Part shown: in pieces, positions 6,001 through 6,135 of the stretch | How the letters are laid out: every line of letters starts with the position of its first letter | Position numbering within the stretch: position 1 is the stretch's first letter | Assembly: GCA_903842855.1 (NCBI GenBank) | Contig: CAIMNT010000104.1 | Span: 1-6,135 of the forward strand | Length of the DNA: 6,135 bases | Direction of reading: 5' to 3' | Origin: an uncultured Actinomycetes bacterium | GTDB lineage: Bacteria > Actinomycetota > Actinomycetes > Nanopelagicales > Nanopelagicaceae | Translations under genes and position numbers: made by a program | Notes under the pieces: generated by a model | Seen by the model: only the letters and a program-made list of their open reading frames with translations | The model's database searches: none | What the model was told of the DNA's origin: nothing

Positions 6001-6135
6001 AAGTTAAATATGAACCAAAATTGCGCCAAGACGCATACGGCAACGAGAGCGATGATAACTCCGTACAGAGCCTTAGCCCTTGGCCCAGATGAGAATTCAC
6101 CCATCAATTTCTTATCTTTGGCGATGCCATACATA
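5997..6135 (-). CDS. 3' end of a membrane protein, possibly an Nramp-type metal transporter
   Basis: The frame open from the right edge encodes about 45 residues ending in TGA at 5999-5997. It has a basic stretch (AKDKKLMGEF), then SSGPRAKAL, then one hydrophobic helix of about 20 residues and a short tail FNL. The LMG followed by a loop and a last helix recalls the C-terminus of Nramp divalent-metal transporters, but the similarity is short and from memory. An ATG lies at 6134-6132, so a complete 45-residue single-helix protein cannot be excluded; the tight GTGA overlap with the next gene shows the frame is real. The rest lies outside the window. Confidence 0.6.
   Translation of the reverse strand, partial: MYGIAKDKKLMGEFSSGPRAKALYGVIIALVAVCVLAQFWFIFNL

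Overview
The gene content points to an actinobacterium, although base composition looks close to balanced rather than GC-rich. The evidence is a mycothiol-pathway deacetylase (MshB), a seven-iron ferredoxin FdxA followed directly by a DapC-type aminotransferase, a DUF3107 protein downstream of a TetR regulator, and an Rv0428c-type SH3-like domain. Moderate GC, very tight packing and apparently leaderless genes suggest a streamlined, possibly freshwater, lineage such as the Nanopelagicales. That placement is inference.

Layout. Minus strand 1-707: fdxA, then the N-terminal part of dapC, which runs off the left edge. dapC seems to start at an AUC codon. Plus strand 838-2466: a cysteinyl-tRNA synthetase with an unusual N-terminal SH3-like domain. 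Minus strand 2456-3361: mshB, whose 3' end overlaps the synthetase gene tail to tail. Plus strand 3397-4267: a TetR regulator diverging from mshB, then a DUF3107 gene with its own likely leaderless promoter. Minus strand 4254-6135: a coupled run of a membrane-protein 3' end (perhaps Nramp-like), an EamA/DMT transporter and a PHP-family phosphoesterase. The PHP gene overlaps the DUF3107 gene tail to tail.

The genes form one divergent pair with a shared control region (mshB/tetR), one divergent pair around 708-837 (fdxA/cysS), and two convergent pairs with overlapping ends. Most are housekeeping genes: lysine/diaminopimelate synthesis, electron transfer, tRNA charging, mycothiol synthesis and nucleotide/RNA turnover. 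The points most worth checking are the SH3-CysRS fusion, the AUC start of dapC, the three-way ambiguity at the cysS start, and a perfect 9-bp inverted repeat spanning the mshB/tetR promoters. I see no mobile element, CRISPR array, rRNA or tRNA gene. No stretch over about 130 bases lacks a coding region.
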